Below are positions 1 to 12,080 of a stretch of 64,000 bases of DNA, piece after piece. A program made the position numbers and the translations under genes. The stretch is from Callipepla californica brunnescens (Eukaryota > Chordata > Aves > Galliformes > Odontophoridae): positions 588,836 to 652,835 of the forward strand of contig JALIRH010000149.1 of the NCBI GenBank assembly GCA_023055505.1, given 5' to 3'. The notes under the pieces are model-generated. The model made no database searches. It was not told the origin of the DNA and worked only from the letters and a program-made list of their open reading frames with translations. How positions within the stretch are numbered: the stretch's first letter is position 1; every line of letters starts with the position of its first letter.

Positions 1-1431
1 AAAAATACTGTGCAAACAGCTGGAGCACATAATTGTGTATGTACATCCTTAATTTGTTCCCCTTTTTGTATATATAACTTCAGTCTTTAATTACCTGAAT
101 GGACAGTATTTTTCCACACAACTGGGTAGTGCTCTTTAATTTTAAGTTACACTTGTATAACTCCTTTTCTTCATTTTTCTTGTTAGAAAAAGTATGCAGC
201 TTTTTCCAGAGGCTCACGTATGATACTTATTTCTGTCATTTTCAAAAGCTTCTGAAATAATAATTTCCTTTGAAATTCTTTGAACTAAAAAATACTATTT
301 TCCATGTGTTTCAGATCAGAAGGGCAAATATGGAAAGATTAAAGGTCAAACAAATTTTCTAGCATAAAAAGAACAATTTGAGACACACATGGCCTAATTT
401 TTCCAAGTATAGAAGAGTAGGGATTAAAAAATTTACATCTCCTCACTTTACACTGTAATTCTGAAGCTTAGCACTTCTGCAAATTCCTGTCCCTCATTTT
501 TCAGTAAATGGAGACTATAGTGTTAAGGAAAACCAGCTTTAAGTTTGAGGGAAAGGATTTACTTCCATAAACTTCTATGGCAGAAGGAAGAACATGGTTA
601 ATGTCCCCCTTTGTTAACTCTCTGACTGCTTTTCTCTTTGTATAAGTAATTAAATTAATAATTTACCACACCTATTCAATCTTCTCTCCATAGTACGTGT
701 ATTAAAAGCTATCAACTTGAGAAGTAATATTCCTAGTCTCTTTTCTTGAGAAACATAGGAATATATTTTTAATTTATATATTTACATACATATACATATA
801 TGTATTGTGCTATCTATTTATGTTATTTAAGGCAGATTTGACAAATGTAGGCAAGAGGGTGGAAAATGTGCATATGCAGGCAAGAAAGATGTTGCCTGAC
901 ATAACCATCATCTCCTACACAGGTTCATACCAAAGTCTGAAACAGCCCTAAAACACATGTGCCATTTTGCATGACGAGAGCTACTTCTTCCAGCAGGCAA
1001 AAATTATTCTAAACATTTGATACCACTTTTCTGATCATACTGCGGATTTCTTAGATTCACACCAATTTTTACAGACAGACATAAATGGTCCCTGCTTGCT
1101 TTCTGCATTAACTACTGTTATACAGAACCACAGTGTATTTAAAATTGTCTTCAGTTTCTTTTTCTCACTAATAACAGCTTTTCTCACCTCTGAGCCCAGT
1201 CTTGCATCTAGTGTAATTCCACATCTAAAGAGCTCAATGACCGATATATATATATATATCCAATTCACATATCAAATTCATAAAATACTGGGTACATAAC
1301 TCTAGCTTGCATAGTTTTCTGTAAGTTCGGGTTGTCATTACTATACTATTCTGTACAAAAGTTTTTTCCTTGCAAATTTCTGTTCCTTGGTGTACCAAGA
1401 CAGCTATATAATAACAAACCAACTTAGCCTA
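1..1431. other. Unique AT-rich noncoding sequence
   Basis: No gene, exon chain or recognisable repeat was found apart from a short (AT)n run near 1244. Open frames are under 80 codons, overlap on both strands and have no recognisable similarity. Confidence 0.7.
1244..1259. repeat. (AT)8 microsatellite
   Basis: An uninterrupted run of eight AT units. It is likely to vary in length between individuals. Confidence 0.9.
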
Positions 1432-1575
1432 GAAGTCATCTAAGCCAGGTACTCCAAGCAGTGCTAATATCTCAGTTAACCACGTCATTCAGGCCCTCAT
1501 CCAATTGAGTTTTGAGCATTTCCAAAGACGGGCATTTCTCAGACTATCTGAGCAACCTCTCTTCCCAGCTGAATC
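1432..1575 (-). mobile_element. Old, diverged CR1 LINE 3' fragment
   Basis: Read on the plus strand this is a decayed complement of the CR1 3' region. A degraded 'TCATCTAAGCC' stands where CR1 usually has a 'TCATCTAGTCC' block. It is followed by 'GCCCTCATCCAATTGAG', a 'TTTGAGCATTTCCAAAGA' block and 'CTGAGCAACCTC', in the order known for avian CR1. The terminal 8-bp tandem is not visible. Divergence is clearly higher than in the CR1 copies at 9.2 or 43.3 kb, so this is an older insertion. Both ends are approximate. The assignment rests on remembered family consensus, not on an alignment. Confidence 0.75.
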
Positions 1576-2278
1576 AAATGATTAATTTTTTAAAGAACAA
1601 CATACCTTATTTTTATAAACAAACTGATTTCAGTTCTGGATAAAATGTCTTCAATTCTAATTATTAAAAAATAATATCCTTATATCCTCTTTTAAATTGC
1701 TTTTTAGGAGAAAAACATGTCCAGTTTCATACTATTGAAAAACAAAAAACAAAAACAACCAACAAAACAGCTTTCCTTGCAGTAAGCCACTGGCACTGCC
1801 TTGAATAAAACTGTGGTGAATTTTTCTAACCTCAAGACTATGAGCTATGGTATTTGAAGGATTAACTTGGAGTAGAAGCTGGTGCTAAGAAGGAATGTTA
1901 CCCAGATACTTTACTTTTCATTCATCCTGTTTAATAGTCATTCTTAGGTCCATCAGATTTGAAGAGCTAGCCAAGTAGGTCTGAAAATATTCTTTTTTTT
2001 CTTGTTTATGTATTGAAAGCCCACATGCCTTCCCTGATTAGTGAAAATGTTTTTAAAGATGACTCATTTAGAAAGTTTTATGATTTTAACACGTGTTTTT
2101 TGAAGTATTTAGTATTTAAAGATCATATTTACCAAGTAAATCGCCTTAAAATTTTGTTAAAACATAAAACTTGGCAGCTTATTTCCCAAAGCTGTTCATT
2201 TCCCAAGGTTGTACTTCCTAGATCATGCAGAGGCCTCTGCCTGTTCCCAAGTCTGAAATTTGTGCATTAATTTCTTGT

Positions 2279-2300
2279 ATTTTTATTTTTATTTTTATTT
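2279..2300. repeat. (TTTTA)n low-complexity run
   Basis: Short imperfect repeats of TTTTA/TTTTTA. Confidence 0.8.
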
Positions 2301-2316
2301 GTATTCAGTGGAATTT

Positions 2317-2332
2317 CTAGTGTATACACTAG
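2317..2332. repeat. Perfect 16-bp palindrome
   Basis: CTAGTGTATACACTAG equals its own reverse complement. It has no loop and could form only a small cruciform. Part of it (TAGTGTAT) recurs just downstream. No known protein site is assigned. Confidence 0.9.
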
Positions 2333-4373
2333 TGTATTTCTTGTATACAGAATGAAGTTTATACTCTTCTTTCAACTAAAGCATTTAAATGTTATTATTC
2401 CTAATACGGGGTATACTTAGTGCTTTAAAAATTAAAAGGACTGTGGAAAAGAACTTTGCCTAAGGATTAATCACATCTGTGACCCAGAGGATAAAGGATC
2501 CCCACCTGCCAATATGGCTTATAACTACTTATCCCAGCTGAGCCAGATAATTTAAGTAACTTGCTGTAAAAATGGCTTTTACTTGGGAGCTGAAATGAGA
2601 ATTTTGCTGGCAATCAAAGTTATATTTTACAATGAAGCTTGCATAGAGATCAGTAATTTTATTCCTCTTTCCACCTGTTAAATCACATTTTATGTAAAAT
2701 ATAAAGTAGATTCTCCTGTGATGCTATTTTTCAGCATGAACTATTGTTGTCATTGCTACTGCAGTATTGCAGGATGATGAATGAGATGAGGAATTGATTC
2801 ATGTGCTCTGACTGGGAGAGAATGCTGTCTTTTGGTCTAAAACCCAATTTTTCTATTAAAGTGTCATCTATTCTGGAGCTGGAGCTTAAGTTCATTGCAT
2901 AAATCAGAGACTCCTTGTATCATTTCACCTCCAGTCCCTTTCCAATTTTAACTCTATACCACTCTCAAATCCCTTTTGCTTTCAAGGATACTTTCTTTAC
3001 TCCCTATTTCCATCCAAACTTAATTTACTTTGTTATTAATTCAGAATGACTTTTTTCTCCTCTATCATGGCATGACTTTCCTGTCTAGAAGAGAGGCTCT
3101 AGGAGCACTTCTGATCTCTTTGACTGATTTCATGCTGTCCATGAGCACCCCTACCTGTTTCCTTGGGCAGACCTGCAGGAGCCCCTGCTCCAAAGGTCCC
3201 TTGACTAGAATGCATCTGGAGTGATGGAGGCACAGTATCTTCCATTTTCTCTTTTTCCAAAGATTCAGAAAAGAAGAACTCTCACACCTGCCTGAAAGCC
3301 CTCAGCTCTGAAGATAAAATGTTGAAGTTGTGATAATTTCCAGACTGTCTAGAGACAAGTCACAATTTTTTACTAATGGCTCTCTTCAAGGTTTTAGGGT
3401 AAAAAATCACAGAGGTAGCTGAAGCTGCTGGCACAGCTAACCTGAAGTAAATTACATTGGAACCTTTATTTTTATTTTATCTAATCTAGAGAAATTCTAA
3501 ATTGAATGAGAGCCACTCCATAGTGCTCACTCATTAAATATTTTAATTCCTTTTGTTAGAATCACTGGATACTCTGTCCTAATAGGTTAACAGAGTAGAA
3601 ATCTTAGATGATTTTTTAGATTGCTGCAGAATAACTTCTGCTTTCTCCTCTATCAAGTAAGTAGCATGCATTAGTGCTCTCAAAGGAGGTTATTTAATGT
3701 TGAAGTGGTGTAAACGAGGGCAGGATTTTGCCTATAAGCAATAAAAGAGGAGTAGAGCATGTAATTCTTCACGCCATTGTGGAGAGAATTCTGTCCAGCA
3801 ACAGTAAATTATCTGAAATTCTTTCAGTATATATGAATGACTCCACAGTTAGAGAAAGCTTGTGAGGTTTAAAGCAGAAAATGACAACCATAAATAAAGG
3901 TATAAACCTCTGATCCCCACTGAAATGAAATAACATTACATTCCTGAGGCACTGGTGTCTTTGGAAAATGCATTGCCTGTCTGACTAAGGGAAAGGGTAG
4001 GGGGAGAGTAAACTTATCATCCTCTTCAGTGCCTTGACTTCCAAAAGTAAAATTTAATGCTCCTGATTAAAAGTTTTCTTTAGAAAGATCAATCAAGGAC
4101 ATGGATTAGTTCCAAAGACTTTCAAAGATCCTTAAAACAACAAACATATGTACATATACTTTAATAACAAGGTTTACCAAAAGAATTTTATAAGATGGGG
4201 AAAATACAGACAATAACCATGAAGTTTAATCGTAGGGAGTAAAGTAGCAAGAAAGGATATAAATTATTCTCATAGTAGAGGTGGGAATGTCCATGTCTTA
4301 TCCTGGTAGATTTAAGGTTCCTACAAAAAGATTTTCTGTAATCCATGTATAGTCAATATCTTAACGCTGTTAC

Positions 4374-4425
4374 TTTACTTACACTGGTGTTACCCAATTT
4401 CACTGGCGTAATAACACTCACTGTA
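4374..4425. repeat. Possible ancient amniote interspersed repeat fragment
   Basis: The 'TTACACTGGTGTTACCCAA' block followed by 'TTTCACTGGCGTAATAACA' resembles old repeats common in birds, turtles and crocodilians, which carry paired TTACACTGGTGTAA-type motifs. It is short and diverged, and I cannot name the family. It could be a chance likeness. Confidence 0.35.
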
Positions 4426-6027
4426 GATAACCTGGTTAGATAGCTCCTCAGTACATGTGCCTTAAAAAAGGTGAATCTGAAATATCTTTTTTGATGTGTC
4501 ATATTCCAAAAGCTTCAGCATCTTTGTGCCAGCAATTTAGAGGCTGTAATCAAAATCCACTGACAGGTTAACTTCTCCATGGTATCAATATGTATCAATT
4601 TACTATTGCTGTCTTGGCTTTAAATGCATTATGATACTACAGGTATGTCTCACCTTAACATCTAGTTAAGTCAAAATTATTTTTATTTTATAGTGGATTA
4701 TATTCAACATCAAACTAATCAAATTGGAAAAAGAAAGGGGGAAAAAGAGTAGTTTCTCACTGTGATAGTAACAGAAGTGAAGTAAAAAGTTTCACATCAA
4801 AACAAAGGCATCAAAAATGTCAAAAGTACAAAGGACAATATTTGAAGATTTGTTCCCAGGGAAACCTGGCCTATCTAACTTATTTGTAAATAGGCAAAGC
4901 TGAAATATTCAGTAGTCAAACACTCTCTTCAATGGATCACAAGGATTTTTGATCAGCACTTCTTGAAAACAGGCAACTTGCATGTTTTAAAGCTATGTAC
5001 AATAAATGTTCCTATGCAGTGTCAGCATTACTGTTGACCCCTTACACAACCACTAAATCTGGTCCACTGAGTCTATGATAGTTTATGATGATAGTTACTT
5101 TGATGAAGGTCAGATGTTACAGAACTAATAAAATGGCACATCAGGTTCGTATTAATCTAGTCCTTAATTCAACATAAATCTTTTTTCAGCTGTGTGGCAT
5201 GTATTTTGTCTCAATATAGATTTTGCATAAAGTTGTGTACCTCCCTTCCTTAATATCTTGGCATTTTCTGAGACATAACTTCTACTTTCCTAACATCCTG
5301 AGAGAACTGCTCAGCAAATGTAAATGATATGCCTTGAATTATGAAGTCTCTGAAGAAATCTGCTTTGTCAATGTAAAGCAAAGATGGTAGTGACACTTAA
5401 AGTTGTTAATACTTCCCTTAAAACTGAATGCAATGAATGTATCTTATTGCTGAAGTTCTTTTTATTTCACAGAAAATCTTCCTGATGTGATTTTTTTTAG
5501 ATGAACATATATGTTCGCAACAAGTTAATTTCTACTTTTTTAATTTCTAATTAAACTCGATCCTGCTCTTATGAGTCAACTGCACTGTGAACTTTTATGA
5601 AATTGCCTCCTTAATAAATGCATGACTAATATAGCATTCAATCTTCATTTGAATTGCTCCATTTCTTTGTTTTTATCTCCTCGCTTTAGAATGCTCATCT
5701 TAGAAATGATGGCTACTTTCCCAGGGAAATGGAAAATACTCAGCACTTCATGGGGTGGACATCTAAATGGGAGTGGTTATGTCTGAGAGCAACTTTTAAA
5801 ACAACAGATGCTGAGTTATTAAAAGACATGAACAGAGTGTGAAGTTGTGATCTTTAAATGTTTTATCTTAGACAAGGCTGTGAATGAAATAGACTTAAAG
5901 TAAAATATATAGCTGCTGAGTAATTATCTTTTTCTCTTACTTATACCCAGTGACTATGAGCTATGCACCTGAAGTTGTACAAATATACAGTGAGGGAGAG
6001 CTCTTCCCACATCATTTACATACAGTA

Positions 6028-6122
6028 GAGAAAGAGCTGAAGTGATTTCCTTGAAGTTATAAAGTGGTACAGCAGGGATTCAAACCCACATCTACAGAGT
6101 CTTCCTGAGTTTACACACTCGG
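6028..6122 (-). mobile_element. MIR-like tRNA-derived SINE relic
   Basis: On the plus strand the order is 'GATTTCCTTGAAGTTATAAA', 'GTGGTACAGCAGGGATTC', 'AAACCCACATCT', then 'AGAGTCTTCCTGAG'. This matches the complement of the MIR core: a segment known as 'cttgcccaaggtcacacag', then 'gcagagctgggattcgaaccc', then the box-B-derived end. MIR is an ancient amniote SINE, so a degraded copy is expected in a bird. The tRNA-derived TTCGAA has decayed to TTCAAA. Divergence is high and the ends are approximate. Confidence 0.7.
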
Positions 6123-9100
6123 TTCCCACATATAAAGGCACAAGATAGAACTGCTTGATGGGCAGTGATTCAGGGACCAGAAGAAAGAAAAGTGAAATAC
6201 CTGAACAGTATTTTATGCATGAATCCTCACAAGTCAGGTGTAGATTCATCTCCTATGCACCTGGTAAATATCGTGATGATTTACATGTCAGGATTCCAAT
6301 ACCAGCATCAGTCATAATGCACAAGTGTGGTTTTATGAACTTGTACCTCCATGTTTTGGGTCAGAAAATACTTTTGCTTCCATTAAGCAGCAGTTGAAAT
6401 TCTAGGTTCTCTGTATCATTTCTGTAAGTTGTTTGAGATGCATATTTGCATTAATGGTTTATCCAAGATGCCAGTAACATGTATATCAATTCACACACAT
6501 GAAAAATGGTTTTTAACATTTCTTTTCATTTTAGCAATCTATGGCTGAAAACTTAAGTAATTAACTTCAAAAATATTATCCTTTAAGACAATGAAGCATA
6601 AATTATAAGGACTGAGTGACTCTTTAAATATGAGATAGTTATTCCTCTCTTCTAAGTAGAAGCAGAAAATGAGGTCAAGCCTATGTACTGCCAGCCATCT
6701 GCAAAATAACCTGAAATAAATGATTTTTGATCACTTTTTTCCAGGTATAAGAATTCTGTTTGTAACTTTCTGGTTATACGTTTGTACCAGAAGATCTTAA
6801 AAACCTCTGAAAAGCATCACATTATTATAAATGCTATAGACAAAACTATATGGTCAAGGATTTTGAATGTTAAAATAACTTTTAATTTTACATTATTTTT
6901 ATTTGCTTTATAATGTAAATACAGATGAGATACAACAAACAATTTCTACTTGCAATATTATAGCAATAAGTGTTTTGCCTGGTAGATGTGTATCCAAAAC
7001 AAAATAGATTAAAAATAAATTATTTGAAAATGCTCAGAATTTGTAAGATGAATTTCAATGATGTGCTAAAAGATAGTATTATATATAAAGGGTATTTTTA
7101 TAAAATTCTATGTTATGGAGGGAAAACAAACAAACAAACAAACAAACATTATTTCTTCACAATGCAATCTTTTATTTTGCCATAGAGTTAATCACTGTCT
7201 TAAAAAAAAAAAGGATGAACTCAGTAGTCAGATAAGACAATGAATAAATAAAAGGATATATTCAACTTATAGATACAGTACAGGGAAAAATAAGAAATCA
7301 GTCCAAAATATCCAAAAGATCTTGCTGAACACAGATAGGAAATCAGTAGGGAACTTCATTTGTCAAGTTAGTAAGAAAAATACTACCCATGTCACATGGT
7401 AAATCTATAACCAAGGTCCAAAGAAAGCACCTTGATTTCTAGCAGAAATTTCTAGGGATCTTGTTGTTCCTATCAGAATGCTACAGTGACACACTAGCAC
7501 AAGTATATGGCATATTTGCCTGAGACAGAAAACTGTTTTTTTGCTGTGAATGCTCAGGTTACAATGAAGGCTAAGTTTTCTCAGATGGCTAAGAGTACAT
7601 GGGGATAATAAGCCTCTTAATCATGAAATCGGGCTTTCAAATGGTGCTACTGATGCACATACAGGGATTGAACCTGGTTCCATTCTAATTTCCTATGAAT
7701 ACTGTCTGATAATATGATATCTTTCACTTGCTATGATTAGGCAGGCTTTCTTCTTCAAACACTTTAAATTCAGTAGCTAAGTACATTACCTGCTAAACTT
7801 ATTTTTAAAAATGACCTGTTTTAAAAAGATGGGTTAGAATGGAAATTGGAAGATGCCTTTGATAGGCGGTCTGAAGCTGTGGCTTCTAAGCCAAGCATTA
7901 TCTTTTCTTTTTTTTTTTAATGCATCAGTTTTTGAAGACCTTGTATCAAATAAAGTGTCTTCCACACTCTGTTGCCTAGGTTTATGACTCAAGAGAAACC
8001 ATCCCCAGGCTGTAACACAGTCCATATGGCTGGCTGTTTGAAGTGTGCTTAGTACTCCATTAGGGATTCTCGATTTGTACTTCTCAATCTGATTTCGATA
8101 AGACACAGGTTTCCTTTAGTGGCCTGACCTGGTGCAAACACATAATAGATTAATTCTATAATAAATTATACTGGCAGTAAAGCTTTCTGGACCATTTTGC
8201 CTTTTAAGTAGCTTTTTTTTATATATGTACCTTTATAAAGCCGAACCAATGTTTCACTTGTAAGTCACTTTATGTGTATACAGAACTACTTGAAGTTTCG
8301 GAATGTAATTTTGCACTATGTGCTTTACTTCTGAGTGTTTTCCATTTTATTGTGTTTCTGGAGCTACTGACATATTCTGAGGAATACTAAGAGTTTTGAA
8401 ATCTTATGCTTAGAAATACACCGCACTGCTATTCGGGAAGTTTTGGCTGTTTTGTATCTTATCAGTTATGTAACTATATTATTTTTAAATGCAAAATAGC
8501 AATTCCACAAAATCCATTATTACCTTCTAATTTTATGCATTGTTTTTACATGTACGGATTCTTGTTTTTATTTTCCATAACTTAAAGGAACAAACAAAAT
8601 TAAAATTAAACAAATACTAAATTCAAAGTTGTACTATAAATGGCAGATATACATTATTATTATTAATTATACTGTTTGGATTCTATCAATGTGTTTTTCA
8701 GAGCAACTAAAAAAAATATTTTTCCAAATTTTTAGGTATTTGTGCATACCTTGGCAATTAGTTCCAAGCTTCTACAGACTAGTTTGATGATTCAGTAGAT
8801 ATATGAACAGTTGGCTATATGTGAAAAATCACTCCCAGAGTACATTAAGAAACAGAAATTCGTTTTTTACTGTGATTTTGTGTGGTTAGATGTTACGATT
8901 CACAAAGCAGATTAGCACTTCCAAAAATCCAATTTAATCTTTTGAATGCATGTAATCAAGGACTTTGATTTTGTAAGAGACTTCTAACAAAAATAAAGTT
9001 CTACTGAAATATGTGGGGTAGTTAAAATCTAAATGAGACAAGGAATCTAGCCTCTGGAAATAGTTCATAATTATCTCTACAATGGATTTTGTGACATAAT

Positions 9101-9248
9101 GTAGGAGACAGAAGATTTTGTGAGATACTTCTCGTCTCTCAGATGCAAGTTAAATACTTCTATATGTCTAAGAGACCGTAATGTGGTTTAATTCTGCCCA
9201 CAGACTGCTCCTAAAGAAGTCATAGAACAGCATATTAATCATTATCCC
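6123..9248. other. Unique noncoding sequence
   Basis: AT-rich sequence with an (AAAC)n run, short poly-A and poly-T tracts, and nothing recognisable as a gene or transposon. Confidence 0.65.
7123..7148. repeat. (AAAC)n microsatellite
   Basis: About six AAAC units, followed some 50 bp later by an 11-A run at 7202-7212. Confidence 0.9.
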
Positions 9249-9885
9249 AGAATCACAGAATCACAGAATAGTAAGGGTTGGAAGGGACCTCAAGAGATCA
9301 TCGAGTCCAACCCTCCTCCCAAAGCAGCTCCCTACCCCAGGTCATGCAGGTAGGCATCCAGGTGGGTCTTGAATATCTCCAGAGAAGGAGACTCCAACCC
9401 CCCCTGGGCAGTTTGTTCCAATGCTCTGTCACTCTCACCGTAAAGTTCTTGCGCACATTTGTGCAGAACCTCCTGTGCTGCAGTTTCTGGCCTTTTCCCC
9501 TTGTCCTGTCTCCACATGCTGCTGAAAAGAGTCTGGCCTTGCCACTTTGTCCTCCACACCTCAGATATTTATAAACCTGGATCAGATCCCCTCTCAGTCT
9601 TATTTTCTCAAGGCTAAAGAGACCCAGTTCACTTAGCCCTTCTTCGTAGGGGAGAACCTCCAGGCCCTTCACCATCTTTGTGGCCCTGCGCTGGACTCTT
9701 TCCAAGAGATCCCTGTCTTTTTTAGTACTGGGGAGCCCAGAACTGGACACAGTACTCCAGATGAGGCCTCAGCAGGGCAGAGTAGAGGGGGAGGATCACC
9801 TCCCTTGACCTGCTGGCCATGCTCTTTTTAATGCACCCCAGAATGCCATTGGTCCTCTTGGCCACAAGGTCACATCCCCCTCCAT
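9249..9885 (-). mobile_element. CR1 LINE, 5'-truncated, longest copy in the window
   Basis: The 3' end lies at about 9249, where the plus strand shows two CACAGAAT-type units of the CR1 terminal tandem. The body includes the complements of the CR1 3' UTR and the ORF2 C-terminal region, through the blocks 'CAGAACTGGACACAGTACTC' and 'CCTCCCTTGACCTGCTGG'. Similarity fades near 9876-9899, where the copy appears 5'-truncated, as is usual for CR1. No target-site duplication was found. Low divergence suggests one of the younger copies here. CR1 moves by target-primed reverse transcription. This copy lacks the endonuclease and most of the reverse transcriptase, so it is dead. Confidence 0.97.
9332..9750 (-). 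pseudogene. CR1 ORF2 C-terminal remnant (frameshifted)
   Basis: The minus strand has a 150-codon open frame (9298-9750). It contains [35 protein letters not shown] and [13 protein letters not shown], the usual C-terminal tail of CR1 ORF2 after the reverse transcriptase. Near 9396-9404 a G7 run (minus strand) has moved the frame. The expected continuation [16 protein letters not shown] is then read in another frame, down to 9332. A second likely shift lies near 9724, where the upstream residues leave the frame. No upstream ORF2 or ORF1 is present. This is a broken fragment and not a host gene. The frameshift calls compare it with remembered family sequence. Confidence 0.9.
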
Positions 9886-11160
9886 GGAGAGGACAGTAAC
9901 TTTCACAGTTGAGATTGTGTCTTAGGACAGATAAGGAAGCTTATCACAAAGCTTCAGTGTTATATCAGGTAGGATATAAAATTATGATACCAGTGTCTTC
10001 CAGAGAACAGGAAAAAGTCTATTACTTGGGGTCTTTTTCCACGCTTTCACACCTAGCAGATAAAACAAATTTTGATATAAAAGACAAAACTGTAAATTTA
10101 GTTTGAAGGGATCAAAAATTCAAAGACTCAGTCAGTTCATATATGTTGTCAGATTGATGCATTGCCACTTTACTTTCTTTTATTATTTTTTTTTCCTTTC
10201 ATTTTGTGTTCCCAAAACACTTCTTAATTGGTGTCACACTGGTTCCTTCAGCTTTACATTTATCTATCAGGATATGTTCTGCACAAAGTTTGGTCTAGAA
10301 TTTCCTTCCTCCTTAATAGGTACTGTTAAATGTGTCTGAAGCAGGAAGTGTTTTATTGTCTCAGTAGGCTACAATATTCAGAAGGGCATTTATTCGTTGG
10401 AGCCTTTCTGTTTAGAAAAGGTTTGGAGGCACAATCAGTTTTCTTTGCAGGGATAAACTCTCAGGATAGAGCCATCATTTGTATTTTGCTTTCTTTCAGA
10501 ACAGTGTAGAAAACTAAATTTAAGAGGCAAATTTTGAGCCACAGCACATTATGGATCAGGCTTCAGGATTGTCATGATCTCTTAGTTGGTTCCAAGACAA
10601 CTAAGAAATATCTTCAGTCAGCAGAACGGATATACATATTAGAAAGACAATGTAATTACAGTGAACCCGGTCAAGTATGCTGCTGGGGATTGCAATATCA
10701 CATAGGACAGTACACCTAAGTGTTGACTGAGTAAATTAGTAGAAAAAATGACTACACATACTCAGAATTTCCTTGGACAAGGAAATTAGAACTAATTATT
10801 GTTCCTATGCAATTATTTATATTTCTTATTCTAATTAAGGTGGATTTGCTAGTAATTAGAGTTTTAATAGCATAAATATATTCCTTAATTTCCTCTGTTA
10901 AAAATCTCTGTGGGAGAAACAGAACAGATTAGAATCTTTTCTTTCCTGTGGACTATAGAATCATTCTTACTATGCTTCCAGATCCACAGATGAAAGGAGA
11001 TGGTTTACTTCTACTTAAATTTCTCAGCAAGCTAAATTACAATTAAAAGTCAGAATTCGGTAGGCAAAATTAGGCATCAGTTTAAATAGGACTATATATG
11101 GTCTGAATCTCCAATGATAATTTAAAGCCAATTGCAATCCCATGACTCCTGGAAAAAATC

Positions 11161-11188
11161 TTTTTTTTTAATTTTATTTATTTATTTT
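11161..11188. repeat. T-rich (TTTA)n tract
   Basis: A T9 run followed by TTTA-type units. Confidence 0.85.
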
Positions 11189-12066
11189 TCTGAGTTCAAA
11201 AGGCTGATCGGGAAGCAGTATAATGTAAAAATATAAACAGACAATTGTATAATTCAAATATTTAAAGCACTTATCAATGAAAAAGAAGCTGAATCACAAA
11301 GACATGTACTGATTTCAAGGGAAATTCCCACATACCAAGAAATGTGGGCACAGGTAGGGTTTTTGAATATATGTGTTTGAAAATTGATGCAAATATTATC
11401 CATGCTTTTAAACTAATCTATGTTGAAATTTGAAGCTTTCCTGAAAATGTTGCTATAATATTATTGTTATATTAAATGACTAAAAATTCGATCATCTTTA
11501 TATCCAAGTTGAGATCCGTAAAAAGATTTGCTCACAGTAGTATTATAGAGGACTGAGTTTATTCTACTCTGTATTTCAGAAAGGAATTTAAATCACCAGG
11601 TAATGATGAGAGAAATATGGAAAAGTACTTCTGCATTATCACATTTATTTGCATAATTTACCTGGAGTTTAGATTTCTTTTAGAGTGTTGCATATAATTA
11701 AAAAGTGCCAAAGATAACTAAGCAGAAGGTAGTATATGCGTTCTGAGCAAGAATGTTTAGTGGAAAAGTGAATGGAATTAAGTTCAAGGAAAATGAACAG
11801 AACCAGTAGTTCAGACTACAATCTCCATGTTAAAAGGATGACCTTCTGGGAAAATTAATGTCTAGCAGCAGCAGTGATTGACTTCAGTAATGACTGTGAG
11901 TTTCCAGAACTTTTTCAAAATCAAGACCACATGTTCTTACACCTGAAGCTAAATTCTGAAATTCAACCTAGGTAGTTCTCTCCTTGGTTAGCCTCACAAA
12001 GAGAAACACAGAGCATAGTTATGATGAAATTCTGTATTTTATCCTGCAGAGCCTGTTCCTAATGAA

Positions 12067-12080
12067 AGAGAGAGAGAGAG
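12067..12080. repeat. (AG)7 microsatellite
   Basis: A pure AG run, ending in a short G run. Confidence 0.9.

Larger units (their letters stand above)
1576..6027. other. Unique noncoding sequence
   Basis: No gene was found. The stretch holds a (TTTTA)n run near 2279, a perfect palindrome at 2317-2332, a conserved-looking block around 2490-2640 and a possible ancient amniote repeat near 4374. The rest shows no structure that I can support. Confidence 0.65.
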
